Origin: Megasphaera_A sueciensis | Lineage (GTDB): Bacteria; Bacillota; Negativicutes; Veillonellales; Megasphaeraceae | DNA: 64,000 nt | NCBI RefSeq assembly: GCF_050219315.1 | Contig: NZ_CP116939.1 | Span: 434,001-498,000, forward strand | Direction: 5' to 3' | Shown here: piece by piece, positions 17,187 through 26,624 of the stretch | Numbering within the stretch: the first letter of the stretch is position 1 | How the letters are laid out: each line of letters starts with the position of its first letter | The notes under the pieces: model-generated | The model's database searches: none | Seen by the model: only the letters and a program-made list of their open reading frames with translations | Told to the model about the DNA's origin: nothing | Translations under genes and position numbers: made by a program

Positions 17187-18929
17187 ATGATGAACGTAAA
17201 AAAATACAAGAAAGGGTATTATATGCCGCCGTATACAGATGTAAGCTGGGCGGCAAAGGATTGTGCCGAAAAAGCACCGACTTGGTGCAGCGTAGATTTG
17301 CGAGATGGTAACCAGGCTCTTATTATCCCTATGAATCTTACCGAAAAAATAGAATTTTATAAAAAATTGGTACAAATGGGTTTCAAGGAAATCGAAGTTG
17401 GTTTCCCGGCAGCGTCAGAAACAGAATATGAATTTTTACGTACACTAGTTGAAAAAGATCTGATTCCTGATGATGTGACTGTACAAGTATTAACACAGGC
17501 ACGGAAACATATTATTCAACGAACGTTTGAAGCGTTAGAGGGAGTAAAAAATGCAATTGTGCATGTATATAATTCAACATCTGCAGCACAGCGAACACAA
17601 GTGTTTCATAAATCAAAGGAGGAAATTAAACAAATAGCAGTTGAAGGAGCAGCATTGTTGAAAGAATTAACTGATCGAAACGGTTCTAAGTATCGATTCG
17701 AATATTCTCCTGAAAGTTTCACAGGAACAGAGCCCGAATATGCACTTGAGGTTTGCAATGCTGTTCTTAACGTTTGGAAGCCTGCAAGTGATCGTAAGGC
17801 TATTATCAATTTACCCTCTACTGTGCAAATGTCTATGCCCCATGTGTATGCTTCACAGATTGCGTACATGTCTCAACATTTGAATTATCGAGACAACATT
17901 GTATTATCTCTGCATCCTCATAATGATAGAGGATGCGGTGTTGCTGATGCAGAACTGGGATTGTTGGCGGGTGCAGAGCGTATTGAAGGTACTTTGTTTG
18001 GCAATGGAGAACGTACCGGTAATGCCGATATTGTAACGATTGCGTTAAATATGTATGCCATGGGGATTGATCCTGGTTTGGATTTTTCTAATATGCCGGA
18101 ATTGATAGAAGTATATGAACGGGTGACGCGTATGAATGTTCCTCCCAGACAACCGTATGCCGGACAACTTGTTTTTGCCGCTTTTTCTGGATCTCATCAG
18201 GATGCCATTGCAAAAGGAATGAAATATCATGCCGATACGTGTCAAAAGCAATGGTCTGTGCCATATCTGCTTATTGATCCGGAAGATTTGGGACGCCATT
18301 ACGATGCGGATGTTATCCGCATTAACAGTCAATCAGGTCAAGGGGGTGTGGGATATGTAATGGAACAACAGTATGGCGTTTGCATGCCTAAAAAAATGCG
18401 TGAAGATTTTAGTTATTTTGTAAAAGAAATTTCAGATCATAAACATCGTGAATTAAAGCCGGAGGATATGTATCATATATTTGTGCAGCATTATGTTAAT
18501 ATAATCTCACCTTTCCAATTAGAGGATTTTTCACTTAAAAAAGAAGAGACGAAATGGTATGGACAAATTGTTCTTATGGTAAACGGGAAGAAAACGATTT
18601 TGGAAGGCAGCGGAAATGGACAGTTAGATGCTGTGAGTAATGCTATTTGCAGCACGTATGGCATATATATATATAATTTAGTTTATAATGAGCACGATTT
18701 AGATAGCGGATCCAATTCGCGGGGAATGGCTTATTTTGGATTGACCTATGATGATAGGAAGACTGCTTGGGGAGTAGGAGTAGATACCGATATTATCACC
18801 GCTTCCGTTATTGCTTTTATCAGTGCTGTAAATCAAATGGAAGGAATCAAAGAAAAAGTTAAATTTTGTCAAAAACGAGAAGCTGCATATGAAAAAGACA
18901 TATATAAAGATGGAATTGCACAACATTAG
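17187..18929 (+). CDS. leuA: 2-isopropylmalate synthase (LeuA, long type)
   Basis: The first committed step of leucine synthesis: acetyl-CoA plus 2-oxoisovalerate gives 2-isopropylmalate. At 580 residues it belongs to the longer LeuA class. The HMGL-like TIM barrel is shown by SVDLRDGNQALI near the start, EVGFPAASETE and LHPHNDRGCGVADAELG (metal-binding His-x-His with Asn). The C-terminal part (about 430-570) is the regulatory domain for leucine feedback. Start ATG 17187 has AGGAG 11 nt before it; ATG 17190 is a possible alternative. It is the first gene after the leucine T-box. Confidence 0.95.
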   Translation: MMNVKKYKKGYYMPPYTDVSWAAKDCAEKAPTWCSVDLRDGNQALIIPMNLTEKIEFYKKLVQMGFKEIEVGFPAASETEYEFLRTLVEKDLIPDDVTVQVLTQARKHIIQRTFEALEGVKNAIVHVYNSTSAAQRTQVFHKSKEEIKQIAVEGAALLKELTDRNGSKYRFEYSPESFTGTEPEYALEVCNAVLNVWKPASDRKAIINLPSTVQMSMPHVYASQIAYMSQHLNYRDNIVLSLHPHNDRGCGVADAELGLLAGAERIEGTLFGNGERTGNADIVTIALNMYAMGIDPGLDFSNMPELIEVYERVTRMNVPPRQPYAGQLVFAAFSGSHQDAIAKGMKYHADTCQKQWSVPYLLIDPEDLGRHYDADVIRINSQSGQGGVGYVMEQQYGVCMPKKMREDFSYFVKEISDHKHRELKPEDMYHIFVQHYVNIISPFQLEDFSLKKEETKWYGQIVLMVNGKKTILEGSGNGQLDAVSNAICSTYGIYIYNLVYNEHDLDSGSNSRGMAYFGLTYDDRKTAWGVGVDTDIITASVIAFISAVNQMEGIKEKVKFCQKREAAYEKDIYKDGIAQH

Positions 18930-18959
18930 TAACTGTTATAATTTTGGAGGGAATATATT

Positions 18960-20219
18960 ATGGGAATGACGATGACACAAAAAATTTTAGCCAGACATGC
19001 AGGATTGGATTTTGTTAAGGCCGGTGACTTAATTAATTGTAAACTGGATATGGTGTTAGCGAATGATATTACGGCACCTCCTTCGATTGCTGAATATAAA
19101 AAAATAGGCAGACCGGTTTTTGATTGTACAAAGGTTGCTTTGGTACCGGATCACTTTATCCCTAATAAAGATATCAAATCTGCAGGACTTGCAAAGATTG
19201 TACGTGATTTTGCCAGAGAAAATAACATTCAGCATTATTATGAAGTTGGGCGTGTTGGGATTGAACATGTTCTGCTTCCGGAACAAGGATTAGTAGCGCC
19301 GGGGATGGTTACGATCGGAGCCGATTCTCATACTTGTACCTATGGAGCGTTAGGCGGTTTTTCTACAGGTGTCGGTTCAACCGATCTCGGAGTGGCCATG
19401 GCGACGGGAGAGGCCTGGTTTAAAGTTCCGGAGGCGATTAAAGTTAATATTACAGGTAAAAAACCAGATGATATTACCGGCAAGGATGTAATGTTGACTT
19501 TAATAGGTATGATCGGGGTGGACGGAGCACTTTATCAATCATTAGAATTTATGGGCAGCGGTATTGCAGAATTGTCGATGACAGATCGGTTTACTATTGC
19601 CAATATGGCTATTGAGGCAGGAGCTAAAAATGGCATTTTTCCTGTAGATGATCAAACTATGCAATATATTAAGAATCGTGTTACTAAGCCGTATGATATA
19701 GTGACAGCGGATGATGATGCGTCGTATCGACGTGTAGTTTCAATCAATCTTGAAGAATTGAAGCCAGTAGTTGCGTTCCCGCATCTGCCGGAAAATACGA
19801 AAGTAGTAGGAACATTTGGAGATATTAAAATTGATCAAGTTGTGATTGGCTCTTGTACAAATGGCCGAATAGAAGATTTGAAAATTGCAGCATCTATTAT
19901 GCAAGGGCATACGATTCATCCTGATGTGCGTTGTATTATTATTCCAGGCAGTCAGAAAATCTATATGGAAGCGATGGAAAAAGGATATATTAAAATATTT
20001 ATTGAATCAGGAGCGGCTGTATCTACGCCTACATGCGGTCCTTGCCTGGGGGGATATATGGGGATACTTGCAGCCGGAGAAAAGTGTGTTTCTACAACGA
20101 ACCGTAATTTCCGCGGCCGGATGGGACACGTAGATAGTGAAGTATATCTGGCGGGTCCGCAAGTAGCGGCAGCCAGTGCTATTTTGGGGAAAATTGCAGC
20201 ACCTAAGGAGGTATATTGA
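18960..20219 (+). CDS. leuC: 3-isopropylmalate dehydratase large subunit (LeuC)
   Basis: 419 residues, the short LeuC/HacA-type length. Aconitase-family [4Fe-4S] ligands are seen as the Cys of VIGSCTNGR and the two Cys of CGPCLGG. GADSHTCTYGALGGFSTGVG is the other conserved block. With LeuD it isomerises 2- to 3-isopropylmalate in the cytoplasm. RBS ggaggg precedes ATG 18960. It sits 30 bp after leuA and one base before the leuD start. Confidence 0.95.
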   Translation: MGMTMTQKILARHAGLDFVKAGDLINCKLDMVLANDITAPPSIAEYKKIGRPVFDCTKVALVPDHFIPNKDIKSAGLAKIVRDFARENNIQHYYEVGRVGIEHVLLPEQGLVAPGMVTIGADSHTCTYGALGGFSTGVGSTDLGVAMATGEAWFKVPEAIKVNITGKKPDDITGKDVMLTLIGMIGVDGALYQSLEFMGSGIAELSMTDRFTIANMAIEAGAKNGIFPVDDQTMQYIKNRVTKPYDIVTADDDASYRRVVSINLEELKPVVAFPHLPENTKVVGTFGDIKIDQVVIGSCTNGRIEDLKIAASIMQGHTIHPDVRCIIIPGSQKIYMEAMEKGYIKIFIESGAAVSTPTCGPCLGGYMGILAAGEKCVSTTNRNFRGRMGHVDSEVYLAGPQVAAASAILGKIAAPKEVY

Positions 20220-20220
20220 A

Positions 20221-20709
20221 ATGAAAATAGAAGGAAAAGTTTGGCGTTATGGCGATAATATAGATACAGACGTTATTATTCCTGCCCGTTATTTGAACAG
20301 TTTTGATCCACAAGAATTAGCGTCCCATTGTATGGTAGATATAGACGAAACATTTTCTCATGAAGTACAAACAGGAGATATCATGGTAGGAGGCAAGAAT
20401 TTTGGCTGCGGTTCCTCGCGTGAACATGCTCCGATAGCTATTAAAGCTTCTGGAATCCCGGTTATTATTGCAGCTAGTTTTGCTCGTATTTTTTATCGCA
20501 ATAGTATTAATGTAGGATTACCTGTATTGGAAATCGGCAGTGATGTAGAAAAGATTAAAGCCGGTCATATCCTTCGGATTGACTTGACGGCAGGATGTAT
20601 TGAAAATAGTACAACAGGAGATATATTTCAAGCAGCACCGCTGCCTGGATTTATTCAAGATATTGCCAGAGCCGGCGGGTTAATTGAATATGTAAAGGAG
20701 AAAAAATAA
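20221..20709 (+). CDS. leuD: 3-isopropylmalate dehydratase small subunit (LeuD)
   Basis: 162 residues, the swivel domain of the isomerase. GDNIDTDVIIPARYL at the start and FGCGSSREHAPIAIKASG are diagnostic. ATG 20221 was chosen: it lies 1 bp after the leuC stop with aaGGAGG at the end of leuC as RBS. The longer upstream frame would overlap leuC without an RBS. It forms the active enzyme with LeuC. Confidence 0.95.
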   Translation: MKIEGKVWRYGDNIDTDVIIPARYLNSFDPQELASHCMVDIDETFSHEVQTGDIMVGGKNFGCGSSREHAPIAIKASGIPVIIAASFARIFYRNSINVGLPVLEIGSDVEKIKAGHILRIDLTAGCIENSTTGDIFQAAPLPGFIQDIARAGGLIEYVKEKK

Positions 20710-21780
20710 ATGGAAAAACATATCGTTGTCATCCCGGGAGACGGGATTGGAAAAGAAATTACGACAGCGGCTGTGAAGGTGCTGAAAAAAATTGATGAGA
20801 TATATCATATAGGGCTTACCTTTGAATATCAATATGCAGGGGGAACGGCCTATGATAAATTTGGAACCCCGCTTCCTGAAAATACGATTGAGGCTGCAAA
20901 AAAAGCAAGTGCTGTTTTATTTGGTGCAGTAGGCGGTAGGCAATGGGATGACGTGGAACCAGCACTGCGGCCTGAAAAGGCGGTTTTAGGATTGCGCAAA
21001 GCACTGGGGTTATATGTTAATTTACGTCCAGTGAAAGTACAAAAAGAACTTTGCGAATATTCTCCGCTGAAGCCGGAAATTGTGACCGGTTCAGATATTC
21101 TTATTGTCCGTGAACTTATTGGCGGGATTTATTTTGGTGATAAATGCGAATCGGAAATACATGATGGTGTAGAACGTGCATGGGATTTAGAAAACTATAG
21201 TGTACCGGAAGTAGAACGAATTACACGATTTGCAATGGAAGCCGCACGCAAGAGGAGAAATAAGGTAACTTCCGTCGATAAATCCAATGTATTGGCAACG
21301 TCTCGTTTGTGGCGGCGTACCGTAACGAAAATTGCTGCGCAGTATCCGGATATCGTAGTAGATAATCTGTATGTAGATAATTGTGCTATGCAGCTGGCCA
21401 TCAGGCCGACACAGTTTGATGTGATTGTAACAGGAAACTTGTTTGGCGATATACTGAGCGATGAAGCGGCTGTATTGGGAGGATCCATTGGAATGATGCC
21501 ATCGGCTAGTATTGGAGAACTTACAAGCCTTTATGAACCTATTCATGGATCGGCACCGGATATTGCCGGCAAGGGTATTGCCAATCCCTTGGCAACGATT
21601 CTTTCTTCTGCTATGCTGCTTCGCTATTCGTTAGAGGAAGAGTCAGCGGCCTGTGCTGTTGAAAAAGCTGTTGATGCTGCTTTGGAAGAGGGCTGGCGCA
21701 CTCCCGATTTATATAAGGATGGATTTAAAAAGGCTGATACAAATACAATGACGGAAGTTGTATTGCAATATATTAAATAA
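20710..21780 (+). CDS. leuB: 3-isopropylmalate dehydrogenase (LeuB)
   Basis: The third leucine step: NAD-dependent oxidative decarboxylation to 2-oxoisocaproate. 356 residues, normal length. Motifs: VVIPGDGIGKEIT, RPEKAVLGLRKALGLYVNLRP, ELIGGIYFG, DKSNVLATSRLWR, GNLFGDILSDEAAVLGGSIGM and YEPIHGSAPDIAGKGIANPLA. It follows leuD immediately with ggag as RBS. The last gene of the T-box-controlled leuACDB operon. No strong terminator was seen after it. Confidence 0.95.
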   Translation: MEKHIVVIPGDGIGKEITTAAVKVLKKIDEIYHIGLTFEYQYAGGTAYDKFGTPLPENTIEAAKKASAVLFGAVGGRQWDDVEPALRPEKAVLGLRKALGLYVNLRPVKVQKELCEYSPLKPEIVTGSDILIVRELIGGIYFGDKCESEIHDGVERAWDLENYSVPEVERITRFAMEAARKRRNKVTSVDKSNVLATSRLWRRTVTKIAAQYPDIVVDNLYVDNCAMQLAIRPTQFDVIVTGNLFGDILSDEAAVLGGSIGMMPSASIGELTSLYEPIHGSAPDIAGKGIANPLATILSSAMLLRYSLEEESAACAVEKAVDAALEEGWRTPDLYKDGFKKADTNTMTEVVLQYIK

Positions 21781-21959
21781 ATTGAAATTACATGCGTTTC
21801 ATCGGTATGTTATACACTTCTTGCAAATGAATACATAAATTCATATACCGTTTAAAAGTAAGCGTAATATATGATGATTGATGATATACTATTCATATAG
21901 GATGGTTTGTCTGTTTTTTTAATATATATACTATTCGTTCGTTGTAGGGAGTGCATAAC

Positions 21960-23894
21960 ATGAAAATAGGTGAAGCAAAAGCTGTGTGGCAAAAATTTAT
22001 GTCTGATGGTACCTTAAATGAAAAGATGCAGCCTGCTGTTGCACGGTCTTGGTTAAAGTGCCGGGAGATGAGAGTAAATCCATATAGTGATAATGTTACA
22101 CAGGTAGATGATATCGTCTTTCAAAAGGTATTGAAGAAAAACAAAGAATTGATTCGAATAGCAGCCCCTATTATACAAAGTGTATACCAAATTATTAAAG
22201 AGTCACACTTTTTACTGGTATTAACTGATAGGGATGGGTATGTTTTAGAAACAATCGGGGATGATTCTATCTTAAAAAGGTCCGAAAACATATTGTTTCA
22301 TAAGGGAGCTGTATGGACTAATCTGGGAGTAGGAAGTAATGCACCGGGAATTGCATTGGAATATGACATGCCGATTCAAATGAATGGCCCGGAACATTAT
22401 TGTATGTCTCAGCATGGATGGACTTGTTCCGCGGCGCCGATTCATGGGTTGAACGGTCAAGTAATCGGTTGTCTTGATTTGTCCGGTGCTGTGGAAGCCG
22501 CTCATCCGCATACACTGGCACTTGTTGTAGCCGGCGCGTTTAGTGTGGAAAGTATGCTGGCAAGTTATCATCAGTCGCTGCTTATGCGTTCAGCAGCCAA
22601 CGGACTACACGAATCCATCCTTTTGCTCAATGATACATTTCAATTGCGATGGATAAATAATACAGCAAAAAAGGAATTATCGATTTGTTTTCCTAAAATG
22701 GCAATGATTGATTTTAGAAGTGTTATGCCTGATGTAGATTGGAATAGCGTTATAACGATGCAAAAGGAAAATGCACCGTTATATATAGATGACATGCGTT
22801 TTTTTATTAAGGGAAAAGTGCGGCGTTTTAGTGCTACTATTTCATTAACCGTAAATACGAGCGGACGGACAATCACCGTGATTCTTCGTAAGCAAGAACA
22901 TCTTATACGGTCAGTGAATCGTGTGTCCGGAAATCAAGCTGCATATAGCTTTGACAATATTTTTACTGCGGATACCATGATGAAACAAGTGATAGAAAGA
23001 GCACGGCAGTATGCCCGATATGATGGAAGCATCCTCATAGAAGGTGAAAGCGGTACGGGAAAAGAACTATTTGCTCAAGCCATTCATACGGGAAGCTGTA
23101 GAGCAGAAGGACCTTTTGTTGCGGTAAATTGTGCTTCTTTGCCGCGGGATTTGATAGAAAGTGAACTTTTTGGCTATGAAAAAGGAGCTTTTACAGGAGC
23201 TCTCAAGGAAGGGAATCCGGGAAAATTTGAATTAGCCGACCATGGTACGTTGTTTCTTGATGAAATCGGAGAAATGCCATTGGAATTTCAGGCTAAGTTA
23301 CTGCGAGTGGTTGAAACATTGCAAGTTCGCCGTATTGGCGGTAAAGAGGAAAAAAAACTGGATGTGCGTGTTATTGCCGCGACCAATCGCAATTTAAAGA
23401 GACAAGTCCGGTTAGGGTTATTTCGCAGTGATCTTTATTATAGACTCAATGTATTGAGATTAGATATTCCGCCTCTGCGGGAACGTCCAGATGATGTAGA
23501 ATTTTGTGCCAATCGATTTTTGCAGCGGTTTAATTTGCGATATCCGGATAGAAAAAGAAAATTTTCTGCAGATTTTTTATTATCTCTAAAACACTATGAT
23601 TGGCCCGGAAATGTCAGGGAACTGCAAAATAGTATTGAAAGAGTTTTTTATACGAGTGAGTCTCCCGTGATTTCATCTCGTGATTTTTGTTATATTATGG
23701 ATGATGTTGTTGCGGCAGTGCCGAGTGAAACAGGAGAAGAAAGTGAAAAACAGACCTATTTGCGTATTATTAAAAATTCCGGGGGCAATGTGGCAGATGC
23801 TGCTCGAAGTATAAACGTAAGTATACCTACTTTTTATCGCATTTGTAAGCAGTATGACATAATACCAAAAAAAATACGGCGGGGATTAGAATGA
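21960..23894 (+). CDS. Sigma54-dependent transcriptional activator, AcoR-like
   Basis: An enhancer-binding protein of 644 residues. The N-terminal third is a GAF-like sensor as in AcoR (ILFHKGAVWTNLGVGSNAPG, then CSAAPIHGLNGQVIGCLDLSG). A short middle region follows, then an AAA+ domain with Walker A GESGTGKE (about 362-369), the sigma54 loop GAFTGA (409-414) and Walker B TLFLDEIGEM. A Fis-type HTH closes the protein (NVADAARSINVSIPTFYRICKQ). Start ATG 21960 has agggag 8 nt before it; the upstream GTG 21951 overlaps that RBS. It very probably activates the adjacent iron alcohol dehydrogenase gene, which has a -24/-12 promoter. Confidence 0.92.
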   Translation: MKIGEAKAVWQKFMSDGTLNEKMQPAVARSWLKCREMRVNPYSDNVTQVDDIVFQKVLKKNKELIRIAAPIIQSVYQIIKESHFLLVLTDRDGYVLETIGDDSILKRSENILFHKGAVWTNLGVGSNAPGIALEYDMPIQMNGPEHYCMSQHGWTCSAAPIHGLNGQVIGCLDLSGAVEAAHPHTLALVVAGAFSVESMLASYHQSLLMRSAANGLHESILLLNDTFQLRWINNTAKKELSICFPKMAMIDFRSVMPDVDWNSVITMQKENAPLYIDDMRFFIKGKVRRFSATISLTVNTSGRTITVILRKQEHLIRSVNRVSGNQAAYSFDNIFTADTMMKQVIERARQYARYDGSILIEGESGTGKELFAQAIHTGSCRAEGPFVAVNCASLPRDLIESELFGYEKGAFTGALKEGNPGKFELADHGTLFLDEIGEMPLEFQAKLLRVVETLQVRRIGGKEEKKLDVRVIAATNRNLKRQVRLGLFRSDLYYRLNVLRLDIPPLRERPDDVEFCANRFLQRFNLRYPDRKRKFSADFLLSLKHYDWPGNVRELQNSIERVFYTSESPVISSRDFCYIMDDVVAAVPSETGEESEKQTYLRIIKNSGGNVADAARSINVSIPTFYRICKQYDIIPKKIRRGLE

Positions 23895-23912
23895 AAGACA
23901 GATAGAAATTAT

Positions 23913-23959
23913 CATATGTATTATATGTATCGATAATTTTGATACATATGATACATATG
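23913..23959. promoter_or_regulatory. Inverted repeat, probable upstream activator site
   Basis: catatgtattatatgtatc (23913-23931) and gatacatatgatacatatg (23941-23959) are inverted copies matching at 18 of 19 positions with a 9-bp spacer. There is no T-run, so it is not a normal terminator. It lies about 125 bp upstream of the -24 element, the usual distance for an enhancer-binding protein site. Confidence 0.7.
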
Positions 23960-24084
23960 ACTGTTATGAGAAATAAAATAAAAGAATAATCTTTATTAAC
24001 TGAATAGTATGAGTAGTAAGATATATCGTTGTATATAAAGAGAATATGCAAATAAAAAATAAATTTGAATAGTCTGTCATTATT

Positions 24085-24100
24085 TGGCACGTTTATTTCA
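24085..24100 (+). promoter_or_regulatory. Sigma54 (-24/-12) promoter
   Basis: TGGCACG at 24085-24091, four bases, then TTTCA at 24096-24100. Only one base differs from the consensus TGGCACG-N4-TTGCA (T for G in the -12 GC). It is 44 bp upstream of the dehydrogenase ATG. Confidence 0.72.
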
Positions 24101-24143
24101 TACAATACAGTATAGTTCTTTTTATTAAAGGAGGCATACTAGT

Positions 24144-25295
24144 ATGAGTAACAGAATTACGTTGAATGAAACTTCATATTTTGGTGAAGGTGCGATTCAG
24201 GAAATTATTAATGAAGTGCAAAATCGCGGGTTAAAAAAAGTCATGGTTGCAACGGATCCCGATTTATTAAAATTCAAAGTTGCTGATAAAGTGACGGATT
24301 TACTGGATAAGGCGGACATGGATTATATTGTATATGATCATATCAAAGCCAATCCAACGATTCAAAACGTACAAGAAGGTGTCGATTTTTGCCGTATACA
24401 ACAAGCTGATGTTATTGTTGCTATTGGCGGGGGGTCTTCTATTGATACGGCAAAAGCTATTGCTGTTATTATGACGAATCCGGATTTCTATGATGTTCGC
24501 AGTTTGGAAGGTGCGTCACCGACCAAGAATAAAGCCATGCCAATTATTGCTGTTTCGACGACTAGTGGAACGGCGGCAGAAGTTACTATCAATTATGTTA
24601 TTACAGATGTAGAAAAACATCGTAAATTTGTATGTTCAGATCCTCACGATATACCGGTTGTTGCGATTATCGATCCGCAGATGAGTGCCTCTATGCCTGC
24701 TGGCCTTTGTGCAGCTACGGGCATGGATGCACTCGTTCATGCCATTGAAGGCTATATTACTAAAGGGGCGTGGGAATTAACGGATATGATGCATTTAAAG
24801 GCTATTGAAATAATCAGCAAATGGCTGCGGAAATCGGTGGCGGGCGATATGAAGGCGCGTGAAGAAATGGCAATAGGTCAGTATATTGCAGGTATGGGAT
24901 TTTCTAATGTTGGGTTGGGGATCGATCATTCCATGGCACATCCGTTAAGTGCTTTTTATGACATTCCGCATGGGGTTGCCTGTGCTGTTTTATTGGCGCC
25001 TGTATTAAAATTTAATGCGCCGGCGACAGGAGACCGTTACCGTGAGATAGCCCGGGCTATGGGCGTGAATGGTGTAGAAAACATGAGTCAGAAAGAATAT
25101 CGGCAGGCCTGTATAGATGCTGTGCAAAAATTGGCAGACGATGTTCGTATACCGCGGCAGCTGCGTACATTAGGAGTTAAAGAGAAGGATGTTGAATTTC
25201 TTGCTGCATCAGCGATTGCTGATGCTTGTACACCGGGTAATCCAAGAGATGTTATCAAGGAAGAAATTGTTGAAATTTATAAATCCATTTTGTAA
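24144..25295 (+). CDS. Iron-containing alcohol dehydrogenase
   Basis: 383 residues of the Fe-ADH (group III) family, which interconverts aldehydes and alcohols with NAD(P)H (1,3-propanediol, lactaldehyde or butanol type). Visible: IVAIGGGSSIDTAKAI (nucleotide binding), STTSGTAAE, and the metal ligands Asp in ATGMDALVHAIEGY with the His residues of GIDHSMAHPLSAFYDIPHG. RBS aaaggagg. Control by the upstream sigma54 activator is predicted from the -24/-12 element. The substrate cannot be assigned; AcoR-like sensing suggests a small alcohol, diol or acetoin-like signal. Confidence 0.9.
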   Translation: MSNRITLNETSYFGEGAIQEIINEVQNRGLKKVMVATDPDLLKFKVADKVTDLLDKADMDYIVYDHIKANPTIQNVQEGVDFCRIQQADVIVAIGGGSSIDTAKAIAVIMTNPDFYDVRSLEGASPTKNKAMPIIAVSTTSGTAAEVTINYVITDVEKHRKFVCSDPHDIPVVAIIDPQMSASMPAGLCAATGMDALVHAIEGYITKGAWELTDMMHLKAIEIISKWLRKSVAGDMKAREEMAIGQYIAGMGFSNVGLGIDHSMAHPLSAFYDIPHGVACAVLLAPVLKFNAPATGDRYREIARAMGVNGVENMSQKEYRQACIDAVQKLADDVRIPRQLRTLGVKEKDVEFLAASAIADACTPGNPRDVIKEEIVEIYKSIL

Positions 25296-25337
25296 ATTTT
25301 TATTAAGTAACATAATATACTGTTTTTCATTACTATA

Positions 25338-25394
25338 TAAAACAGTACAATCCCCCCTGATGTATTTAACATCAGGGGGGATTGTACTGTTTTG
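25338..25394. terminator. Strong bidirectional terminator
   Basis: A perfect stem of about 25 bp (aaaacagtacaatccccc... / ...ggggggattgtactgtttt) between the ADH gene (+) and the convergent hydrolase gene (-). Confidence 0.95.
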
Positions 25395-25395
25395 A

Positions 25396-26061
25396 TCAAA
25401 ATTCATATGTTGTGCCAGGAGCGATAACTTGGACCGGAATATGGAAATGTTCTTCGACTAATTTTTTATATTCCATGGGATCCTTGTCAATAATCGGCCA
25501 TGTCTTATAATGAATGGGGATTACTAATCCTGGTTGAATCCAGGATGCTGCAATGGCAGCATCCTCAATGCCCATTGTGAAATTATCGCCAATGGGCAGG
25601 ATTGCATAATCAATAGGTGAAAAACGGCTATGAAGCTTCATGTCCGCATATAACCCCGTATCACCGGCAAAATAAATAAGCTTATTATTTATTTGAATGA
25701 TACAGCCGCATGCGAGCCCGCCTGCTATACCGGAACCATGAAGAGCGGGGGTCAGGCGGATATAGCCAAAAGGAAAAAAAGCTTTGCCGCCAATGTGCAT
25801 GGCATGCGTCTTACAGCCTGCATTTGCAGCTTTAGCAGCTACTTCTGCTGTGCTGATAATGGTAGCGTTGTTGGTTTTAGCTATGATTTCAGCATCTCCG
25901 TAATGATCGCTGTGGGCATGAGAAATAAAAATGTACTGACAGCAAATAGATGCCGGATTAATTGATGTCCAAGGATTATCCGTAATAAACGGATCAAATA
26001 AAATGGCGGTATTCTTTTCTGTAAGTAAAAAAGCGGAATGTCCGTAATAGGTAAATTTCAT
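25396..26061 (-). CDS. Metal-dependent hydrolase, UPF0173 (metallo-beta-lactamase fold)
   Basis: 221 residues. The N-terminal MKFTYYGHSAFLL and the metal motif SHAHSDHYGDAEII (HxHxDH) mark the UlaG-like/UPF0173 branch. Further His residues lie in LTPALHGSG and IPIHYKTWP, and the Asp in YFAGDTGLY. The substrate is unknown for this family. Reading from 26061 down, gagg lies 7 nt before the ATG. It is 9 bp downstream of the next minus-strand gene and probably co-transcribed with it. Confidence 0.88.
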   Translation of the reverse strand: MKFTYYGHSAFLLTEKNTAILFDPFITDNPWTSINPASICCQYIFISHAHSDHYGDAEIIAKTNNATIISTAEVAAKAANAGCKTHAMHIGGKAFFPFGYIRLTPALHGSGIAGGLACGCIIQINNKLIYFAGDTGLYADMKLHSRFSPIDYAILPIGDNFTMGIEDAAIAASWIQPGLVIPIHYKTWPIIDKDPMEYKKLVEEHFHIPVQVIAPGTTYEF

Positions 26062-26070
26062 AATGTTGCC

Positions 26071-26472
26071 TCATTTTTTTAATGCATGGTACCATTTATC
26101 GAGTCCTTCTTTTGGAAAAGCCCCTTCCATGGCAGTATCCAATTTTTTATGTAATTCTTTTTCATCTTTTAGTGGGTAGATGTCTTTATAATCAGTATAA
26201 ATATCCCAGAAATCTCTCATATGGAGGTTAGCATACGTATCTCCGTATACTTTAAAACAAGAAGAACACAGCGTAATAAAAACCGCTTCTTCATCGTGCT
26301 GACGAGCATCGTCCAGGCCGCAGCAGCGAGTATATAAGTGAATAGTACCAAATAGTTGATGTAAATAATCATATAGCTGAGACACTGTCTGCGGTTCCAA
26401 CTGCAGCAGCTTACAGCCTGGAGCGAAATAAATCGGCCATTGTGCAATATTGTCTCTGTTTTCCATATCCAT
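26071..26472 (-). CDS. Cys-motif protein of unknown function
   Basis: 133 residues. It contains FAPGCKLL, LYTRCCGLDDAR and ITLCSSCFKVYG. The CCG-like and CxxC pattern recalls cysteine-rich CCG domains of heterodisulfide-reductase/glycolate-oxidase Fe-S proteins, but only a single unit is present and the similarity is weak. The start was moved from GTG 26481 to ATG 26472, since agagg lies 8 nt before the latter and adjoins the former. It forms a two-gene unit with the UPF0173 hydrolase. Function not recognised. Confidence 0.6.
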   Translation of the reverse strand: MDMENRDNIAQWPIYFAPGCKLLQLEPQTVSQLYDYLHQLFGTIHLYTRCCGLDDARQHDEEAVFITLCSSCFKVYGDTYANLHMRDFWDIYTDYKDIYPLKDEKELHKKLDTAMEGAFPKEGLDKWYHALKK

Positions 26473-26624
26473 GATGAACACCTCTTTCTTAATATATACT
26501 TTCCCTAATACCTATATTAAAACATATTTGAAGATAAAATTCAATTAAACAATATTATCTATGCATCTCTGTCACTTGAAGGACATGAAAAAATCTTGTA
26601 CAATGTTACAGGAGAGTGATGATT

